A stretch of 23,450 bases of DNA from Candidatus Saccharibacteria bacterium UBA5170 (GTDB taxonomy: Bacteria > Patescibacteriota > Saccharimonadia > Saccharimonadales > Saccharimonadaceae). The notes below the pieces were generated by a model. That model did not search any database, had not been told where the DNA came from, and was given only the letters and a program-made list of their open reading frames with translations. The DNA is taken from the NCBI GenBank assembly GCA_002413425.1, contig DHWY01000002.1, positions 201,719 through 225,168 on the forward strand, given 5' to 3'. Below, piece by piece: positions 6,778-13,992 of the stretch. The translations under genes were made by a program, and so were the position numbers. The first letter of the stretch is position 1, and each line of letters opens with the position of its first letter.

Positions 6778-6787
6778 TATGCAGATT

Positions 6788-7114
6788 ATGAAAACTAACC
6801 TACACCCAACCGAATATCGTCCCGTCGTATTTAGCGATGACGTGGCTGGGTTTGCCTTTTTGACGCAGTCAACGACGCAGACCACCGACACTATTAAATG
6901 GGAAGATGGCAACGAGTACCCACTCGTTAAAATCCACATCTCAAGTGCTTCCCACCCGTTCTTTACTGGCGAAGAAAAGATTATCGATACCGAAGGCCGC
7001 GTCGATCGCTACAAAGCTAAATTCGCTGCTGCCGAATCTCGAAAAACTGCCTTGGCCAGCAAAGCTAAAAAAGCAGCTGCCGTTAAAGCTAAAAAAGCTA
7101 ACATCGAGCAATAG
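6788..7114 (+). CDS. rpmE2: Large-subunit ribosomal protein bL31, type B (zinc-free)
   Basis: The 108-aa product starts MKTNLHPTEYRPVVF and has SSASHPFFTGEEKIIDTEGRV followed by RY, the pattern of type B (C-minus) bL31, which lacks the zinc-binding cysteines; there is no cysteine in the protein. It is part of the intersubunit bridge. After the core of about 80 residues, a Lys/Ala-rich tail of about 28 residues (SKAKKAAAVKAKKA) makes it longer than usual. ATG 6788 is chosen because an earlier start at 6749 falls inside the -35 box. No ribosome site precedes it, and the transcript appears leaderless. It is divergent from rpsB, with which it shares an operator-like palindrome, and ends at a terminator. 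Confidence 0.92.
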   Translation: MKTNLHPTEYRPVVFSDDVAGFAFLTQSTTQTTDTIKWEDGNEYPLVKIHISSASHPFFTGEEKIIDTEGRVDRYKAKFAAAESRKTALASKAKKAAAVKAKKANIEQ

Positions 7115-7125
7115 CAACAATCACC

Positions 7126-7156
7126 AAAGAGGCTACATCATGTTAGCCTCTTTTTT
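7126..7156 (+). terminator. Intrinsic terminator of rpmE
   Basis: AAAGAGGCTA (7126-7135) pairs perfectly with TAGCCTCTTT (7144-7153) over 10 bp with an 8-nt loop, followed by more T. It begins 12 nt after the stop codon. Confidence 0.9.
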
Positions 7157-7164
7157 GTTACAAT
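7156..7164 (+). promoter_or_regulatory. Extended -10 promoter for the small membrane protein / prfA operon
   Basis: TGTTACAAT starts at the last T of the rpmE terminator tract. It predicts a start near 7171 and a leader of about 23 nt before the ATG at 7194. It would drive the operon from 7194 through prmC. Confidence 0.6.
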
Positions 7165-7193
7165 AAAACCACTACCTAACGAAGAAAGTGATT

Positions 7194-7472
7194 ATGAATC
7201 CTCAGATTCCCCAAATAACCAGCCAAAAAAGGTCCAATCTGGCCCTATGGCTACTGATTGGACCGACCGTTCTGTTTATTATGGCAATTTTACTTGGGTT
7301 ACTGTCGCACTTCGTGCCCGAACTTCCGCCCACTAACGGAGAGTTATTCGGTCAAACGCTAGCAATCGTAAAAGTTGCTAATATTCTAGCATTCCTGCTC
7401 GGTGCAATAGCCTTCCTAACCTGGTTACCAGGAATTATCATTGGAATTATCATGCTCTCAAAGAAGAAATAA
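7194..7472 (+). CDS. Small two-helix membrane protein of unknown function
   Basis: A 92-aa protein not recognised as a named family. Residues 15-40 (LALWLLIGPTVLFIMAILLG) and 58-88 (ending LPGIIIGIIML) are hydrophobic and likely membrane-spanning; the short N-terminus is polar and the C-terminus ends SKKK, suggesting a cytoplasmic tail. A GTG two codons upstream (7188) could also start it; ATG 7194 is preferred, with a purine-rich GAAGAAAG region upstream. Its stop is 1 nt from the prfA ATG, so it is almost certainly translated and co-regulated with prfA. No enzymatic motif is seen. Confidence 0.7.
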   Translation: MNPQIPQITSQKRSNLALWLLIGPTVLFIMAILLGLLSHFVPELPPTNGELFGQTLAIVKVANILAFLLGAIAFLTWLPGIIIGIIMLSKKK

Positions 7473-7473
7473 T

Positions 7474-8544
7474 ATGCCAAAGATTAGCCTCAATATCGAT
7501 GAACTTCAAACCGAGCAGAAGCAGCTAGGCGCCTTTTTGGCGCAGCCCGACGCCTACGCCGACGACGACTACACTATCAAGAACAAACGCTTTACCGAGC
7601 TGGGGGCAATTTTAGAAAAAGCCGTCCTACGCCAGACCCTCGAGGCTCAATTAATTGAAGCTAAAGAACTGATGGGCGGCAGCGATGAACTGGCGGAAGT
7701 TGCCAAACTTGAAGTTTCCGACATCGAAGAGCGACTAGATAAACTTGAGAACGATTTATTTGTTATGTTGGCGCCAAAAGACCCCAACGACGAGAAAAAT
7801 GTCATTATTGAAATCCGGGCCGGGGCCGGTGGCGATGAAGCCAGCCTGTTCGCAGCCGAACTATACCGAATGTACTTGCGCTACTGCGAGACCCACTCCC
7901 TTCGGACTGAACTCATCAGCGAAAGCGCCAACGATACCGGCGGTTACAAGGAAGTTATCTTCAGCGTCAAAGGTGATTCCCCCTACTCAAAGCTTAAATT
8001 TGAATCCGGTGTCCACCGCGTTCAACGCGTCCCAGCCACCGAATCCCAGGGTCGGATTCACACCAGCACGGTGACTGTCGCAGTCCTGCCCGAAGCCGCC
8101 GAGACAGACGTCGAAATTAACGCCAACGAGCTTAAAATCGATGTCTACCGCGCCGGTGGCCATGGTGGTCAATCCGTTAATACCACTGACAGCGCCGTAC
8201 GCATCACCCACCTGCCGACCGGCCTGGTCGTCACCAACCAAGACGAAAAATCGCAAATTAAAAACAAAGAGAAAGCCATGAGTGTCCTACGCAGCCGTCT
8301 GCTCCAGGCCAAACTCGACGAAGAACGCTCTACACTGGACGCCCAGCGCCGCAGCCTGATTGGAAGTGGTGATCGCAGCGAAAAAATCCGCACCTACAAC
8401 TTTCCTCAAGACCGCATTACCGATCACCGCATTGGCTATAGCCGCAGCGGCATCCCGCAGGCCATGAACGGCGCTATTGAAGACCTAATCGAGCACCTAC
8501 AGGCCTATGAACGCGAACTCGCTGCCGCCAGTGCTAGCAACTAA
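7474..8544 (+). CDS. prfA: Peptide chain release factor 1
   Basis: Recognises UAA and UAG stop codons and triggers peptide release. The 356-aa protein has an N-terminal helical domain, the central core beginning IEIRAGAGGDEASLFAAELY, the codon-recognition tripeptide P187-A188-T189 (in RVQRVPATESQGRIHTST), which marks RF1 rather than RF2, and the catalytic GGQ at 231-233 (in GGHGGQSVNTTDSAVR). ATG 7474 lies 1 nt after the upstream stop. Codon choice is strongly G+C-rich compared with the following gene. prfA and prmC are usually adjacent because PrmC methylates this GGQ glutamine; here a kinase gene stands between them. Confidence 0.97.
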   Translation: MPKISLNIDELQTEQKQLGAFLAQPDAYADDDYTIKNKRFTELGAILEKAVLRQTLEAQLIEAKELMGGSDELAEVAKLEVSDIEERLDKLENDLFVMLAPKDPNDEKNVIIEIRAGAGGDEASLFAAELYRMYLRYCETHSLRTELISESANDTGGYKEVIFSVKGDSPYSKLKFESGVHRVQRVPATESQGRIHTSTVTVAVLPEAAETDVEINANELKIDVYRAGGHGGQSVNTTDSAVRITHLPTGLVVTNQDEKSQIKNKEKAMSVLRSRLLQAKLDEERSTLDAQRRSLIGSGDRSEKIRTYNFPQDRITDHRIGYSRSGIPQAMNGAIEDLIEHLQAYERELAAASASN

Positions 8545-8556
8545 AGGAGCCTTCGT

Positions 8557-9069
8557 ATGATAGTTTATCTAATTACTGGTATAGGGGGAACTGGCAAATC
8601 CGCAGTCGCCCACGCGCTTATAGAACAAGGTTTTTACGCAAAAGATACCGATACTATCCCTGGACTCGCTAGATGGGAGGACGTACATACCCACAAGCCA
8701 GTTGAGCTTGAAGATATTTCGTTCGTTGATTATACAAAAGTAAGCTGGAATTGGAATAAAAAATCACTAAGGGAGAATTTGCACACTAACAATACGTTAT
8801 TCTTATGTGGCAGCGCCTCTAATCAATCCGATTTTTATAATCTATTTACAAAAGTGTTTGTTCTCGACGTTACACCAGAAAATCAAGCTCATCGTCTTGC
8901 TATTCGTAGGAGTAAATACGGTAAGTCTCCGGCAATGATTACTCGATTAATCCAAGATCAAGCGGAATTGTTGCAAAGCTCTCTCGCGCAAGGAGCAATA
9001 AAAATCGATAATAATTCGGTTCTAAATAAAACTATTGACGAGATACTTTCGCATGTTAACAATGATTAA
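8557..9069 (+). CDS. P-loop kinase-like NTPase, substrate unknown
   Basis: A 170-aa protein with a Walker A motif GIGGTGKS at residues 8-15 directly after strand MIVYLIT, followed by a small LID-like Arg-rich region (RLAIRRSKYGKS), an arrangement like adenylate, shikimate or dephospho-CoA kinases. DTDTIPGL resembles the aspartate after strand 2 in this fold, and KVFVLDVTPENQAHRL the strand before the lid. The substrate cannot be assigned. AAAGGAG at good spacing sets the ATG at 8557. The gene is visibly more A+T-rich than prfA and separates prfA from prmC, so it may have been acquired or inserted. Its end overlaps prmC by 8 nt. Confidence 0.8.
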   Translation: MIVYLITGIGGTGKSAVAHALIEQGFYAKDTDTIPGLARWEDVHTHKPVELEDISFVDYTKVSWNWNKKSLRENLHTNNTLFLCGSASNQSDFYNLFTKVFVLDVTPENQAHRLAIRRSKYGKSPAMITRLIQDQAELLQSSLAQGAIKIDNNSVLNKTIDEILSHVNND

Positions 9070-9886
9070 CGAATGGCTCGAGGAAGCGACCAGGCAACTC
9101 GCCAAAGCAAGTATCAACTCCGCCCGGCTGGATGCCGAGATTATTCTGGCCTATGCCTTACGAAAAGATCGAACCTACCTTCACGCCCACTCAGAGGATA
9201 TTTTAGACGTAACTATACAAGATACAGCCGATGCCCACCTAGCCCTTCGCCTTGATTACGTCCCGATTGCCTACATCGTTGGGTTTAAAGAATTTTATGG
9301 TCGACCCTTCTCGGTGACCACCGACACGCTGATCCCCCGCCCCGAATCAGAAGACGTTATTAATCTCTTGAAACGAATTTTACCACCTACCACCTACCAC
9401 CTACCACCTACCACTTTGCGCCTGATTGATGTCGGAACCGGCAGCGGCTGTCTTGGTATTACCGCCAAACTTGAGTTTCCAGAGCTTGAGGTGACGCTTG
9501 CAGACATCAGCCCTCCCGCCCTCGTGGTCGCCTCGGACAACGCTCAACGATTACACGCCGACGTTGCACTGCTGGAAAGTGATTTATTGCAAAGCTACCA
9601 CTTGCAGGCAGACATCATCATTGCCAACCTCCCCTACGTCGACTCTACGTGGGAAGTTTCGCCCGACACTATCCACGAGCCCAGCCTGGCCCTGTTCGCT
9701 GGTGACGGCGGCAGAGCGCTCATAAAAAAATTAATTATTCAATCGGTTACAATAATCACACAAAGTGGATTTTTAGTCTTAGAGGCCGACCCTTTTCAAC
9801 ATGAATCAATTGTCGCACACGCCAAACGAAAAGGTCTTACATTACACTCAAAAAAAGGCTACGTAATTGTATTTCAAAAAAACTAA
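9062..9886 (+). CDS. prmC: Release-factor glutamine N5-methyltransferase
   Basis: Methylates the GGQ glutamine of release factors using S-adenosylmethionine. The 274-aa protein has an N-terminal helical domain (MINEWLEEATRQL), the segment IVGFKEFYGRPF with LIPRPESED, the SAM motif DVGTGSGCLGI near 122-132, and the substrate-binding tetrapeptide NLPY at 189-192 where most members have NPPY. The start is uncertain: ATG 9062 overlaps the kinase stop by 8 nt, and ATG 9053 is possible; neither has a clear ribosome site, so coupling is likely. A five-copy heptamer repeat (9381-9415) encodes the linker LPPTTYHLPPTT between the domains. The stop interlocks with that of the convergent neighbour. Confidence 0.93.
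   Translation: MINEWLEEATRQLAKASINSARLDAEIILAYALRKDRTYLHAHSEDILDVTIQDTADAHLALRLDYVPIAYIVGFKEFYGRPFSVTTDTLIPRPESEDVINLLKRILPPTTYHLPPTTLRLIDVGTGSGCLGITAKLEFPELEVTLADISPPALVVASDNAQRLHADVALLESDLLQSYHLQADIIIANLPYVDSTWEVSPDTIHEPSLALFAGDGGRALIKKLIIQSVTIITQSGFLVLEADPFQHESIVAHAKRKGLTLHSKKGYVIVFQKN
9381..9415 (+). repeat. Heptanucleotide tandem repeat (TACCACC x5) inside prmC
   Basis: Four exact TACCACC units (9381-9408) plus a fifth with one change (TACCACT, 9409-9415). The repeat encodes residues about 107-118, between the N-terminal and methyltransferase domains. Because 7 is not a multiple of 3, gain or loss of one or two units would shift the frame ahead of the catalytic domain; three units would keep it. 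Confidence 0.95.
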
Positions 9887-10677
9887 AGACCGATTGTGAA
9901 GTGGTTGTTAATTGGATCGATAATATTCAAAATAATTGGCAATACAACAACGACACTAGTGGTAAACAGAACTGGTAAAATAATGTCGTTGCCTCGAATT
10001 TTTTGATAATGATAGTATGAGTCATAACATTTCTGCGATATGAAGCCAATGCAAAGGATTATTAACGCGGCTCTAGGAAATCCATAAGATGTTGTCCAGT
10101 GATACGCCAACCAACCAAGCTCAGCCATCACAAGGCCCCACAATAAGCTCAAAAATAAAATATGAGTCTCACTATAACTTGCCAACACGTGATGCGCAGT
10201 GGCAAAGCCAATCAACCACATTGCCAACACCACCATTGAAGATGGCCAATCATACGAAATCGTGTACAAGGCGGCAACTCCCGCGAATAAAGCAACACCA
10301 GCCTGCAAGGCGACATACAAGCGCTTTGATTGTGGTTTTAAAAATAAGAGCCAACAACCGTAAAGCAATGTGAATAACCCAAGGGTAAACAGCTTTTGGA
10401 ACGCCCCGATATTGCTAATATACGTCGTATACAAAAATACAACAAGACTAATACTGACGATGAAATCAACTAGATTCGCCTGTACGTTCACGAACCAGTA
10501 CCTTGGCTTAACGGCCAGCACTCTCCATTTGCTCAGAAATACGAGGCCTACTGCCGGCCACGGTGATTCGGTGGCACGTATAATTAATACCACGGCTATC
10601 GCAAGTCCAATGTTCAGGGCTACGTAGACAACCTCACTTAAAAACGAGCGGCGTCTGACATTCTTTAAAAATTCCAT
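9883..10677 (-). CDS. Polytopic membrane protein, unknown function
   Basis: A 264-aa protein with about eight hydrophobic segments, starting at FLSEVVYVALNIGLAIAVVLI and ending at IILPVLFTTSVVVVLPIILNI, and no catalytic or transporter motif I recognise. The short N-terminus MEFLKNVRRRS is basic, suggesting it stays inside. Conspicuous aromatic and charged residues lie between helices (SKWRVLAVKPRYW, and KCYDSYYHYQKIRG). The start ATG 10677 is 11 nt from the -10 TATAAT, so the mRNA would be nearly leaderless. It lies downstream of the LCP gene on the same strand but has its own promoter, and it is convergent with prmC, sharing the four bases CTAA as overlapping stop codons. Confidence 0.8.
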   Translation of the reverse strand: MEFLKNVRRRSFLSEVVYVALNIGLAIAVVLIIRATESPWPAVGLVFLSKWRVLAVKPRYWFVNVQANLVDFIVSISLVVFLYTTYISNIGAFQKLFTLGLFTLLYGCWLLFLKPQSKRLYVALQAGVALFAGVAALYTISYDWPSSMVVLAMWLIGFATAHHVLASYSETHILFLSLLWGLVMAELGWLAYHWTTSYGFPRAALIILCIGFISQKCYDSYYHYQKIRGNDIILPVLFTTSVVVVLPIILNIIDPINNHFTIGL

Positions 10678-10688
10678 GATTACCTATT

Positions 10689-10697
10689 ATTATACCA
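10689..10697 (-). promoter_or_regulatory. Extended -10 promoter of the membrane protein gene
   Basis: The minus strand reads TGGTATAAT, ending 11 nt from the ATG at 10677. The implied leader is 3-5 nt. Confidence 0.65.
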
Positions 10698-10712
10698 CGC
10701 AGCCAGCGTTGT

Positions 10713-12347
10713 TTACTTCTGTGAACTCACAACGATAATAACAAAACTTGTATCTGCAGCTACAGCTACTGGAGGTGTTGTTGTTTTAACTACTGCTTTA
10801 GGGTAAAATTCTTTTAACTTGGCAATAGTTGCCGTCTTTGAAGCATCGATTTGATATATTTCGACACTGTCATATGTTCCTTGGGGAGCATTATCAATTG
10901 CAGAGACAACAAATCCTTCAGCCCTGAGCTTATCAGCCTGCGCTTGGCCAGCACCTTCGACACCCGAACCGTTCAAAACGACAATGTGGGCTTTCTCGCG
11001 CGTCACAGGATTGCTCGAAAGGTTTTCTTTGATAAAGGCCCGTATCTCACTATAGTCAAAAATACCCGCTGACGGCATCACAACACTGGCGCCGTTATAA
11101 GGACCGGACGTCACGACACTTTTGTCGCCATCAAACAGGCTAATACTTTTAATGCTGTCCGTTTTGATTTCGGCACCTAGCTTCATAAGCGTCTGAATCT
11201 CCCTCGTCTGGATATTCGTCCGTAGGTTCTGGCCAAGGGCATCAATCAGGCCAGTCACCTTTGACAGGTTCGTCAGCGTCCCCGTCGTCGTGGCCTTTTC
11301 TTTAAGTGCCACAATAATTTTTTGCTGGTTTTTTTCGCGATCAAAATTTGAGTTACCAAGGCCATAGGTTGGCGCAACATCACCGCGCGCCATCGCCAAA
11401 AAGAGCGCGTGCAACCCGTCCAAATGATGAACGCCGTTCGTATATTTAACCAGGTTACACTTATAGTTGCATCGCCAGTCAAAGTTTGTATCATAGACGC
11501 CAGGATCACCATTACTGCCTTGAATATTAATATCAACCCCGCCAACTGCATCGACAGCATCTTTAATGACCGTATTGTTAACGTGAATACCGTACTGAAT
11601 ATCAACGCCAAAGATACCGCCAACGAATGCCTGCGTCTTGGTCAAGCGCTGTTGTTCGGCATCGCTACTGTTGTAGTTATCATTAACGCAATTGAAATAT
11701 TCGTTAATCTTACCAGCATAGCCGCTATTGCAAGCCATGCCATATTTGACATAAAGGTCACGCGGAACGCTAAACATGTAGGCATTTTTTTTGTTTTGAT
11801 CGATACTCAGCACCATCATCGAGTCGGTCAGAAACGCCCCACCGTGCCCAGGGTCATCCTCTGACGTACCTAGGATAAGGAAGTTACTACGGCCATTGCT
11901 ATCTTGTTTGAGGGTCTGACTTTGCAAAATATCAAAGAGACTACCTTTAAAGATATTGCCCCCGGCTAAGAATGTCTTGTAGGCCAGCCAGCCCGCTGTG
12001 ACTACGCCAATAATAAGGAGGGTTATAAAGAACGACTTAACAATTCGGCGCAACTTACTACGCGGTTGAGACTGTTTGGCTAACCGACGACGTTGGCGAC
12101 GACTCGTGGGTTTAACCGGTGAACCAGACGAATCAATTTCACGGAGTGACTCATCGATATCTGATCGGCCTATCGCTTGGTTCGCACGCACCTCACCAAC
12201 ACTTTGACCAACGCGATTACCCGTATGAAGCGACCTGTCAATAGACTCAGCTTTAACTGCTGGACGTTTAGTGCGATGGAGATCACCCAGTTGGCTGCCA
12301 TTTCGCCTGGGCACAAATCCATCAATTGATGGTCGATTGCTTTTCAT
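10713..12347 (-). CDS. LytR-CpsA-Psr family cell-wall glycopolymer ligase with LytR_C domain
   Basis: LCP enzymes move undecaprenyl-phosphate-linked polymers onto peptidoglycan outside the membrane. The 544-aa protein has a long basic, disordered cytoplasmic N-terminus (1-104), one transmembrane helix (about 105-125), the LCP domain with GAFLTDSMMVLSI, FSVPRDLYV and FDREKNQQK (the Asp and Arg residues binding the lipid phosphates), and a C-terminal LytR_C domain (HIVVLNGSGVEGAGQAQADK). Four cysteines lie in the external LCP domain (YGMACNSG, YFNCVND, WRCNYKCNL), an even number that could form disulfides. ATG 12347 sits about 6 nt from the predicted transcript start. Divergent from lepB. Confidence 0.93.
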   Translation of the reverse strand: MKSNRPSIDGFVPRRNGSQLGDLHRTKRPAVKAESIDRSLHTGNRVGQSVGEVRANQAIGRSDIDESLREIDSSGSPVKPTSRRQRRRLAKQSQPRSKLRRIVKSFFITLLIIGVVTAGWLAYKTFLAGGNIFKGSLFDILQSQTLKQDSNGRSNFLILGTSEDDPGHGGAFLTDSMMVLSIDQNKKNAYMFSVPRDLYVKYGMACNSGYAGKINEYFNCVNDNYNSSDAEQQRLTKTQAFVGGIFGVDIQYGIHVNNTVIKDAVDAVGGVDINIQGSNGDPGVYDTNFDWRCNYKCNLVKYTNGVHHLDGLHALFLAMARGDVAPTYGLGNSNFDREKNQQKIIVALKEKATTTGTLTNLSKVTGLIDALGQNLRTNIQTREIQTLMKLGAEIKTDSIKSISLFDGDKSVVTSGPYNGASVVMPSAGIFDYSEIRAFIKENLSSNPVTREKAHIVVLNGSGVEGAGQAQADKLRAEGFVVSAIDNAPQGTYDSVEIYQIDASKTATIAKLKEFYPKAVVKTTTPPVAVAADTSFVIIVVSSQK

Positions 12348-12360
12348 GAATACTCATACC

Positions 12361-12389
12361 ACTATACCTAATTTAACTGAGATTTTGAA
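12361..12389 (-). promoter_or_regulatory. LCP gene promoter
   Basis: On the minus strand TTCAAA (12389-12384), 17 nt, TATAGT (12366-12361). The ATG at 12347 is 13 nt from the -10, so the leader would be about 6 nt with no room for a normal ribosome site. Confidence 0.55.
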
Positions 12390-12435
12390 GACTAAAAATC
12401 ATAACTAGCTGCTATTCGTCTCTCTTTAAATCGTG

Positions 12436-12441
12436 TATAGT
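12436..12441 (+). promoter_or_regulatory. lepB -10 element
   Basis: TATAGT lies 8 nt before the lepB ATG (12450), placing the transcript start at or next to the A of ATG. No convincing -35 is seen at 16-18 nt. The 102-nt region 12348-12449 holds this element, the divergent LCP promoter and nothing else I can identify. Confidence 0.5.
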
Positions 12442-12449
12442 AATATTAC

Positions 12450-13049
12450 ATGGAAGCAACTTTTCTCCAACGACACCCCTTTTTAAAAGACGTGCTTAGT
12501 ATTAGTGCGTTTATTGTCGCTGTCTTAATCGGTACTTTACTCATCAATACTTTCGTTTTTCGTAGTTTTAGCGTCATAGGCCCAAGTATGGAAACAACTC
12601 TTTACACAAATGACCGCCTCGTCGTCAGCCGGCTACCCGTGACATGGGCACAACTACAAAACAAAACGTATATTCCAGACCGTGGCCAAGTTATTGTCTT
12701 CAAGAACCCCAATTATAGTACTGGGCTAGGCGATGAATATATTGTGAAGCGAGTTATAGCCTTTGCAGGCGAGCGCGTCGTATTAAAGAATGGACAGTAT
12801 ACGGTCTATAACAGTCAGTTCCCGGAAGGCTTCAACCCAGACGACGCTAACCACGGAGAACCAGGTAGCCCCACTTCTGGTGAAACCGATACAATCGTTC
12901 CTCAGGACGAGCTATTCGTGTCCGGTGATCACCGACAAGGCAGTTTCTCACTTGATTCGCGCAACGGCCTCGGTACCATTCCTTACTACGACGTTGTCGG
13001 TCCTGTTGGCTTGCGAATTTTCCCATTCGATAAGATACGAACATTCTAG
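12450..13049 (+). CDS. lepB: Signal peptidase I
   Basis: Removes signal peptides from secreted proteins at the outer face of the membrane. The 199-aa protein has one N-terminal transmembrane helix (about 15-37), then box B with catalytic Ser46 (GPSMETTL), box C (DRLVVSR), box D with catalytic Lys100 (EYIVKRVIAFAGERV), and box E (SGDHRQGSFSLDSR). Box E normally reads GDNR; here it is GDHR. A compact single-helix form, as in Gram-positives. No Shine-Dalgarno precedes ATG 12450, and TATAGT lies just 8 nt away, so translation is probably leaderless. Convergent with parB across a 49-nt gap with no clear terminator. Confidence 0.95.
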   Translation: MEATFLQRHPFLKDVLSISAFIVAVLIGTLLINTFVFRSFSVIGPSMETTLYTNDRLVVSRLPVTWAQLQNKTYIPDRGQVIVFKNPNYSTGLGDEYIVKRVIAFAGERVVLKNGQYTVYNSQFPEGFNPDDANHGEPGSPTSGETDTIVPQDELFVSGDHRQGSFSLDSRNGLGTIPYYDVVGPVGLRIFPFDKIRTF

Positions 13050-13098
13050 AGATTGAAAATTTATTCAAAAAATAGAGTGAACTTAAAAGAAATAGTTA

Positions 13099-13992
13099 TT
13101 ATTTTTCCAAAAGTTTCTGAATCCTTCTAAATTCTTCACCGCTCGTAAACTTAATCACGATCTGTCCTGCGCCTTTTGTATTGGTTCGCACACTCACATT
13201 GGTTGCAAAACGTTTGGCAATTCTTTTGGTATCATCCTCGTATGGGGACTGAAGCGGGGTTTGTTTTGGTCGCGAGGCATCAGTGTCATGCGACTGTTTA
13301 AGCTGGACAATATACTGTTCGGTCCGACGTGCACTCCACTCCTGCTGAATAATTTGCGGTAATAACTTATTAATAAGCGCTTCGTCTAGGCCGATTAAGG
13401 GTCGGACTTGTCCTTCGCTCACTTTTCTCTCAGCCAGAGCGGTACGTACTGACAAGGGTAATTTTAATAAGCGTAGAGTATTACTGACCGTACTGATTGA
13501 TTTTTTACCAACCCGTTGCCCTATTTGCTCAAGCGTTAAATTAAATTGATCGCGAAGCTTGAGATATGCCGTGGCAGTTTCAAGAATATTCAAGTCTCGT
13601 CGCTGCAGATTTTCAATCAAAGACAATTCTAATTTGTGCTGGCCACTCAACGTCCGGACCAACGCTGGAATCTTATCAAGACCGACGAGTTTTGCTGCTC
13701 GATAACGACGTTCTCCGGCGACAATCTGATAACCACCCCTATAAGGAGTCACCACAATAGGTTGCAAAATACCGTGCTCGGTAATAGATAGCGCTAAATC
13801 CTCAAGGGCTGCCTCTTCAAATTGACGGCGCGGTTGATCAGGATCAGCCACAATCTCGGTCAGCTTAATATGGCGCATTTCGCTCACCTTCTGGTCTTGA
13901 GCAGCAGTTGGATCAAATGATTCGTCGAGTAACTCTATCGGGATAAGCGATTCAAAGCCTCGTCCGAGCCCTTTTTTGTTAGATATCGACAC
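13099..13992 (-). CDS. parB: Chromosome-partitioning protein ParB
   Basis: CTP-dependent DNA clamp that loads at parS sites and works with ParA to segregate origins. The 297-aa protein has the N-terminal ParA-stimulating peptide (KKGLGRGFESLIP), the CTPase/ParB box with GERRYRA at 93-99, ENLQRRDLN at 127-135, a helix-turn-helix region (LEQIGQRVGKKSISTVSNTLRLL) and a C-terminal dimer domain. The start is GTG at 13992: AAGGAGGT lies 8 nt upstream, inside the parA coding end, and the frame overlaps parA by 14 nt. No parS-like TGTTTCACGTGAAACA was found in the window. Confidence 0.95.
   Translation of the reverse strand: MSISNKKGLGRGFESLIPIELLDESFDPTAAQDQKVSEMRHIKLTEIVADPDQPRRQFEEAALEDLALSITEHGILQPIVVTPYRGGYQIVAGERRYRAAKLVGLDKIPALVRTLSGQHKLELSLIENLQRRDLNILETATAYLKLRDQFNLTLEQIGQRVGKKSISTVSNTLRLLKLPLSVRTALAERKVSEGQVRPLIGLDEALINKLLPQIIQQEWSARRTEQYIVQLKQSHDTDASRPKQTPLQSPYEDDTKRIAKRFATNVSVRTNTKGAGQIVIKFTSGEEFRRIQKLLEK

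Noticed and set aside
6749..6787. Upstream start for rpmE at 6749
   Set aside because: It lies inside the -35 box, before the predicted transcript start, and the protein family begins at 6788.
9381..9415. CRISPR-like array
   Set aside because: The units are 7 bp and directly adjacent without spacers, so it is a simple tandem repeat.
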